Assembly (NCBI RefSeq): GCF_040529065.1
Contig: NZ_CP132343.1
Coordinates: forward strand, 4,340,001 to 4,404,000
Reading direction: 5' to 3'
DNA length: 64,000 nucleotides
Origin: Xanthomonas sacchari
GTDB lineage: Bacteria > Pseudomonadota > Gammaproteobacteria > Xanthomonadales > Xanthomonadaceae
A program made the translations under genes and the position numbers. Positions 60,410 through 64,000 of this stretch are shown piece after piece; the first letter of the stretch is position 1; every line of letters begins with the position of its first letter. The notes beneath the pieces are model-generated. The model made no database searches. It was given only the letters and a program-made list of their open reading frames with translations, and was not told the origin of the DNA.

Positions 60410-60474
60410 AGGAGCGGCTGCAGCCGCGACGGGCGTTCCCGGTAAGGCCGGTCGCGGCTGAAGCCGCTCTTACG
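60410..60474. repeat. REP pair (REPIN-like, imperfect)
   Basis: The arms at about 60410-60430 and 60451-60474 are of the GGAGCGGCTTCAGCC type, with single substitutions (CTGCAG in the left arm, CTCTTACG in the right). Confidence 0.85.
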
Positions 60475-60564
60475 ACGGTTTCCAGGCGATCGGAGCGTCC
60501 TGAAGCCCCCACATCTTCTTCCTCCACCACGTCGGCAGTGCTGCCGGAGCATCGGCTCGCGCAT

Positions 60565-60592
60565 AAAAAAGGCGCAGCCTCGCGGCTGCGCC
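60565..60592 (-). terminator. Rho-independent terminator of the lipoprotein gene
   Basis: On the minus strand, GGCGCAGCC and GGCTGCGCC (60571-60579, 60584-60592) form a 9-bp stem followed directly by six T. Confidence 0.85.
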
Positions 60593-60656
60593 AGCGTGTC
60601 GCACGTGCCGGGAGAGAGGCGGCGCGTGCGACCCGTGACCCGGGCTCAGCCCTGGA

Positions 60657-61181
60657 TCACTTCACCTCGAACGTCTGCGGCGTGCCCGCCGCCTGGCCGT
60701 TCACGGTGACCTCGGCCTTGTACTGGCCGGCCGGCCAGCCCTTGGGATTGGTGAACTCGAAGTTGGTGGTCTCGGCACCGCTGGTGTTGAGCGTTTCGGT
60801 GCGCTCGCCGGCGGTCTGGCCGTCCTGGAACACCAGCTTGGCGCCGACGTTGGCATTGGTGGCCGAGCCCTCGGTCTTCACCGACACGATGATCTTGTCC
60901 TTGCTGGCGAGCGTGGTCAGCGGCGCCACCGACTTGTCGGCCGCGGCGGTGTTGCCGACGGCGACTGCGGCGACGTTCACCGCATTGGCGCCAGCAGCAG
61001 CGGGCGCGGGCTGTTCTGCCGGCGCAGCCGCGGGACCCGGCATCTGCTCGGTCGGCGCGGACGACGTGGGATCGGGCGACACGGTCTGCTGTTGCTCCTG
61101 CTTCTTGCAGCCGGCCAGCGCCAACGCGCCGACCAGTGCGAGCATGAGGGGCGAAAACGAGGACATCGTGCGATTCTTCAT
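60657..61181 (-). CDS. Lipoprotein with C-terminal beta-sandwich-like domain
   Basis: 174 aa. Lipobox LALAGC at about residues 20-25 after a short basic start. A Gln/Pro/Ala-rich linker (about 26-80) precedes a roughly 90-residue C-terminal domain (DKIIVSVKTEGSATNANVGA, NFEFTNPKGWPAGQYKAEVT, QTFEVK) that looks like an Ig-like beta sandwich. It is probably anchored to the outer membrane facing the periplasm. A LysM protein gene lies 48 bp upstream on the same strand, perhaps one operon. The function is unknown. Confidence 0.8.
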   Translation of the reverse strand: MKNRTMSSFSPLMLALVGALALAGCKKQEQQQTVSPDPTSSAPTEQMPGPAAAPAEQPAPAAAGANAVNVAAVAVGNTAAADKSVAPLTTLASKDKIIVSVKTEGSATNANVGAKLVFQDGQTAGERTETLNTSGAETTNFEFTNPKGWPAGQYKAEVTVNGQAAGTPQTFEVK

Positions 61182-61229
61182 CGGTAGAAGACTCCTGTCG
61201 GATTAACGAAGAGAGGCGGCAGCAGCGGC

Positions 61230-61523
61230 TCAGGCGCCGGCGGGCAACTTGAGCGTCTGGCCCGGATAGATCTTGTCGGGGTCGACCAGCACATCGCGGT
61301 TGGCCTCGAAGATACGCGTCCATGCATTGCCGTCGCCGTAATGCAGCTTGGCGATCTTGGACAGCGAATCGCCGGACTTGACCACATACACCTGCTGCAC
61401 CTGTTCGGCGGTGCTGTCGACCTTGCTCTGCACGGCGGAGAAGTCCGGCTTCTGCACGACGTCGGCGGTGGTGTCCACCTTGGCCGTGACTGCCGAAAAA
61501 TCGGCGCGCTTGTCGCTGTTCAT
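61230..61523 (-). CDS. Small LysM-domain protein (YgaU/Kbp-like C-terminus)
   Basis: 97 aa from the ATG at 61523 (MNSDKRADFSAVTAKVD). Two short repeats (DFSAVTAKVDTTAD and DFSAVQSKVDSTAE) are followed by a LysM (VYVVKSGDSLSKIAKLHYGD, IYPGQTLKLPAGA). No signal peptide, like the cytoplasmic YgaU/Kbp of E. coli, which has a similar C-terminal LysM but also a BON domain. The start could lie 11 codons earlier. Its role is not established. Confidence 0.75.
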   Translation of the reverse strand: MNSDKRADFSAVTAKVDTTADVVQKPDFSAVQSKVDSTAEQVQQVYVVKSGDSLSKIAKLHYGDGNAWTRIFEANRDVLVDPDKIYPGQTLKLPAGA

Positions 61524-61892
61524 CGCGTGGCTCCCTGCGTGATGGGACGCTGCCACGGTGTCACAGGATTTGTTAAAAAAGGATCGCGCGGCCGTGAACT
61601 GCGCCGCTGCGGTTCAGGCGCGTCGCAAGCCTTCCAACGCATCGAGACGTGTCGCTCGAAAGGTCGGCACCGTGCATGCCAGCGAGACCGCGAACACACG
61701 CCACCATCGCTCTGTAGCGCATCGTCCCGCCGACGACTGCGCGAACCGCGGTCTGCCGAAGAGAAGTTGACGACAGCGCTACCCTCAGGGCGCTCCTTGT
61801 GGGAGGGACTTCAGTCCCGACTGCAGCACTCCCGGCCGCGTCGATGATGTCGCGCGTCGCGGCGGATGGTGCAATCGCGATTTCGGAGGTGC
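61524..61892. other. Intergenic region LysM gene to queF
   Basis: 369 bp without a convincing gene. Only one REP-like repeat (61798) is recognised. Confidence 0.65.
61798..61821 (+). repeat. Single REP-like sequence (GTGGGAGGGACTTCAG type)
   Basis: Solitary copy identical in type to that at 18142, with a GGGACTTCAGTCCC palindrome. Confidence 0.8.
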
Positions 61893-62711
61893 CTACTGAC
61901 GCAGATCGCGCAGGAAGCTCAGCGGTTCGGCCACATCCGCGGTCGCACGCCAGGGATTGATATCCAGGCCGCCGCGGCGGGTGTAACGCGCCTCCACCTG
62001 CAGCGACTGCGGGCGGCAGTGCGTCATCAGGTCGTGGAAGATGCGCTCGACGCATTGCTCGTGGAAGCCGGCGTGCTCGCGGAAACTGATCAGGTAGCGC
62101 AGCAGGCCTTCGCGGTCGATGCGGCCGCCGCGGTAGCGCAGGTGCAGCGAGGCCCAGTCCGGCTGGCCGGTGACCGGGCAGTTGGACTTGAGCAATTCAC
62201 TGGTCAGGGTCTCTTCGACCACCTCGCCGTCGGCGGCGGACAGAAAGTCCGGACGCGGCGGACCGTAGCAGTCGATGGCGATGTCCAGCGCATCCAGCGA
62301 CTCGCCTTCGCCCAGCGTGTCCATCGGCGGCAGGCCGAATTCCATCGCCACGTCGGCACCGGCGCGTGCCGACAGGTCGGTGACGATGCAGCTGCGCAGC
62401 GCTTCGGCGCTGTTGAAGCGCATCGCGTTGAGCGAGTTGAGATAGAGCTTGAGCGACTTGGATTCGATCAGGTTCGGCGAGGCGCACGGCACCTGCAGGG
62501 TCGCCGTGGCGACGCAGGGCTTGCCTTGCGCATCGAGCCAGCTCAGTTCATAGGCGTGCCAGCGGTCCACGCCGAAGAACGGCAGCGCCGCGGGATCGAG
62601 GCCGATCTCGGTGCGCGCCGCGGCGCGCGGGATGGGAAACAGCAGCGCGGGGTCGTACTGCGACGGATAGGCGACCTCGCGGCCGAGGCTGGAATCCTGG
62701 GGGGTGTTCAT
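61893..62711 (-). CDS. queF: NADPH-dependent 7-cyano-7-deazaguanine reductase QueF
   Basis: 272 aa, the double-domain class II length. Substrate motif [11 protein letters not shown] at residues 83-93 and the catalytic Cys178 in [16 protein letters not shown]. It reduces preQ0 to preQ1 for queuosine modification of tRNA. It stands between intergenic repeats with no queuosine-pathway neighbours. [10 protein letters not shown] is the start. Confidence 0.96.
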   Translation of the reverse strand: MNTPQDSSLGREVAYPSQYDPALLFPIPRAAARTEIGLDPAALPFFGVDRWHAYELSWLDAQGKPCVATATLQVPCASPNLIESKSLKLYLNSLNAMRFNSAEALRSCIVTDLSARAGADVAMEFGLPPMDTLGEGESLDALDIAIDCYGPPRPDFLSAADGEVVEETLTSELLKSNCPVTGQPDWASLHLRYRGGRIDREGLLRYLISFREHAGFHEQCVERIFHDLMTHCRPQSLQVEARYTRRGGLDINPWRATADVAEPLSFLRDLRQ

Positions 62712-62757
62712 GCGGTGCAGTGTAGCGGGCGGGTTCTGGCTGGCAGGTGTATGGGGC

Positions 62758-62788
62758 GGGGATTCGGGAGTTGGAATTCGGGATTGTC
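62758..62788. repeat. GGGATTCGGGA-type repeat
   Basis: GGGGATTCGGGAGTTGGAAT and GGGATTG units. The partner CCAATCCCCAATCCC lies at 63018-63044 on the other side of the REP sequences and is its complement in type. Confidence 0.55.
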
Positions 62789-62844
62789 AGGAGCGCATCG
62801 CGCTGCTTGCGTCGATGCGCCTGCGTCGATTCAGGGCTTCGTGC

Positions 62845-62868
62845 GTCGCGACTGAAGTCGCTCCCACA
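62845..62868 (-). repeat. Single REP-like sequence, inverted
   Basis: Complement of the GTGGGAG type, reading CGCGACTGAAGTCGCTCCC on the plus strand. Confidence 0.75.
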
Positions 62869-62891
62869 GTGGGCGATCGAGCACCGCATGG

Positions 62892-62958
62892 CGTAGGAGC
62901 GGCTTCAGCCGCGACCGACTTCCCGGTAACGCCCGTCGCGGCTGAAGCCGCTCCTACG
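62892..62958. repeat. REP pair (REPIN-like hairpin), 24-bp arms
   Basis: The arms at 62892-62915 and 62935-62958 are perfect reverse complements of the GTAGGAGCGG type. Confidence 0.9.
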
Positions 62959-63017
62959 GCCGTCAATCGGGCCGGACCTATGACGATTCAGCCCGCGCCG
63001 CCGCACCCACGCTCTTG

Positions 63018-63044
63018 CCAATCCCCAATCCCGAATCCCCAATC
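63018..63044. repeat. CCCCAATCCCGAATCCCC repeat
   Basis: Inverted counterpart of the repeat at 62758. It overlaps the very 3' end of the amidohydrolase gene. Confidence 0.55.
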
Positions 63045-64000
63045 ACTGCTTCAAGTAATCCAACGTCACCTCCAGCATCGCGCGCAGCCCGACATCAAGG
63101 GCGGTTTCGTCGAGCAGGAACTGCGGCGAGTGGTTGCTGGGCGCGGTCGCCGGGTCGATGCCGGGGCCGGTGGCGCCGACGAAGAAGAACATCGAGGGCA
63201 CCTGCTGCGCGTAGAACGAGAAATCCTCCGCGCCCATTTGCAGCGGCGGTTCGTAGACATTGCCGGCACCGACCACGGCCTGCAGGCTGGGCAGCATGCG
63301 CGCGGTCAGCGCCTGGTCGTTGACCGTGGCCGGGTTGCCGTCCTGGTCGGGCACGTGCGCCTCGGCCTTGGCGCCGTGCGCGGCGGCGGTGTGCTCGGCC
63401 ACGGTCTTGAGGTCGGCGAAGATCTGCTGGCGCATGCCCTCGTCGAAGGTGCGGATGGTGCCGACCATCTCCACGTCGTCGGGAATGATGTTGTAGCGGA
63501 TGCCGCCCTTGATCGCGCCGAAGCTGAGCACCGCCGGCTGCTTGGACAGGTTGGCGCGGCGGCTGATCACGCTCTGCGCGGTGCCGATCAGGTCGGCGCT
63601 GGCCACGATCGGGTCGATGCCGTTCCACGGCGCCGAGCCGTGGGTCTGGCGGCCGATCACCTTGATGCTGAAGCGGTCCGAGGCGGCCATCAGCGGGCCG
63701 CCGCGCACCGCGATCTTGCCGGCCTGGACGCTGGAGAACACGTGCAGGCCGAACATCGCCTGCGGCTTGAAGTCGCGGAACAGGCCTTCCTTGAGCATCA
63801 GCGAGGCGCCGCCCTCCTCGTTGCCCGGCGCACCCTCCTCCGACGGCTGGAACACCAGCATGACCTCGCCCGGCAACTGCGCACGCATCGCCACCAGCGC
63901 CTCGGCCACGCCGAGCAAGATCGCGGTGTGCGCATCGTGACCGCAGGCGTGCATCACCCCGACGGTCTCGCCGCGGTACTGCCCGGTGGCCTTGGAGGCG
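63043..64000 (-). CDS. M20-family amidohydrolase (5' end outside window)
   Basis: Reading frame open from the right edge (64000) to the stop at 63043; the N-terminus is beyond the window. The metal-site motif VMHACGHDAHTAILLG is present, then VMLVFQPSEEGAPGNEEGGA and the C-terminal QMGAEDFSFYAQQVPSMFFF, typical of hippurate hydrolase / N-acyl amino acid amidohydrolase enzymes. It cleaves an amide from an N-acylated amino acid or similar substrate using two metal ions. The physiological substrate is unknown. Confidence 0.9.
   Translation of the reverse strand, partial: ASKATGQYRGETVGVMHACGHDAHTAILLGVAEALVAMRAQLPGEVMLVFQPSEEGAPGNEEGGASLMLKEGLFRDFKPQAMFGLHVFSSVQAGKIAVRGGPLMAASDRFSIKVIGRQTHGSAPWNGIDPIVASADLIGTAQSVISRRANLSKQPAVLSFGAIKGGIRYNIIPDDVEMVGTIRTFDEGMRQQIFADLKTVAEHTAAAHGAKAEAHVPDQDGNPATVNDQALTARMLPSLQAVVGAGNVYEPPLQMGAEDFSFYAQQVPSMFFFVGATGPGIDPATAPSNHSPQFLLDETALDVGLRAMLEVTLDYLKQ

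Larger units (their letters stand above)
60270..60656. other. Intergenic region agaA to lipoprotein gene
   Basis: 387 bp between convergent genes. It holds a REP pair (60410-60474) and the lipoprotein terminator. No gene is seen. Confidence 0.65.
62712..63042. other. Intergenic repeat-rich region queF to amidohydrolase
   Basis: 331 bp containing an inverted GGGATTCGGG-type pair (62758-62788 and 63018-63044), one inverted GTGGGAG REP (62845) and one REP pair (62892). No gene is present. Confidence 0.7.

Overview
The window is GC-rich chromosomal DNA (roughly 70% by eye) from a xanthomonad, most likely the genus Xanthomonas. The evidence is gene order and protein character: def-LysM-dprA-smg-topA, rhlB-trxA-rho, rpoH-ung-ftsEX, aceK beside a monomeric icd, TonB-dependent uptake, and intergenic GTAGGAGCGGCTTCAGCC hairpins. 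An early-branching, high-GC species is a guess. Nearly all the DNA reads as stable core chromosome. I see no transposase, integrase, phage gene, CRISPR array, rRNA or tRNA.

Layout. 1-4390 (minus): cell-surface glycan genes, namely a GT2 glycosyltransferase cut by the window edge, an O-antigen ligase/polymerase-like protein, a GT1-like glycosyltransferase and an ArnT-like GT39 protein. 4416-7453 (minus): translation genes rsmB, fmt and def. 7592-14916 (plus): a LysM protein, dprA, smg, two GYF-domain membrane proteins (one fused to a pilin-like helix, one to an RDD domain) and topA. 15204-17992 (plus): a TsaC-like protein, a 139-bp tandem repeat array and two secreted DUF4124-type proteins. 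18239-24308: an SDR oxidoreductase, a small lipoprotein, sppA, a MATE transporter and a sigma-like/DUF3106 membrane protein. 24309-25005 is a 697-bp intergenic region holding two inverted consensus DnaA boxes and a 271-bp MITE-like element, upstream of priA.

27514-31407: a VanW-glycosyltransferase-like fusion, a type II NADH dehydrogenase and a TRIC-family channel. 31521-35856 (minus): rpoH, ung, a double-receiver protein, ftsX and ftsE. 35930-40272: rhlB diverging from trxA and rho. 40431-46444: a COG4705 membrane protein, a TonB-C protein, aceK and monomeric icd.

46706-60269 is the most distinctive region: a complete-looking island for use of N-acetylgalactosamine (GalNAc) glycans. A minus-strand arm encodes secreted or outer-membrane functions (GH109-type glycosidase, TonB-dependent receptor, large GH31 glycosidase with discoidin and NPCBM domains). 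A divergent plus-strand arm encodes cytoplasmic catabolism (AgaS deaminase, ROK kinase, KbaZ/GatZ-like protein, AgaR-type DeoR repressor, GalNAc-6-P deacetylase). The shared 323-bp intergenic region carries repeated CTTTC/GAAAG elements, matching the known proteobacterial AgaR motif. The likely scheme is: GH31 and GH109 release GalNAc from alpha-linked glycans, the receptor imports, and AgaK, AgaA and AgaS convert it to tagatose-6-phosphate. An inner-membrane permease, a dedicated tagatose-6-P kinase and the catalytic aldolase subunit are not in the window.

60657-64000 (minus): a small lipoprotein, a LysM protein, queF and the 3' part of an M20 amidohydrolase running off the right edge. Paired inverted REP-like sequences and GGGAAT-type repeats punctuate intergenic DNA throughout.
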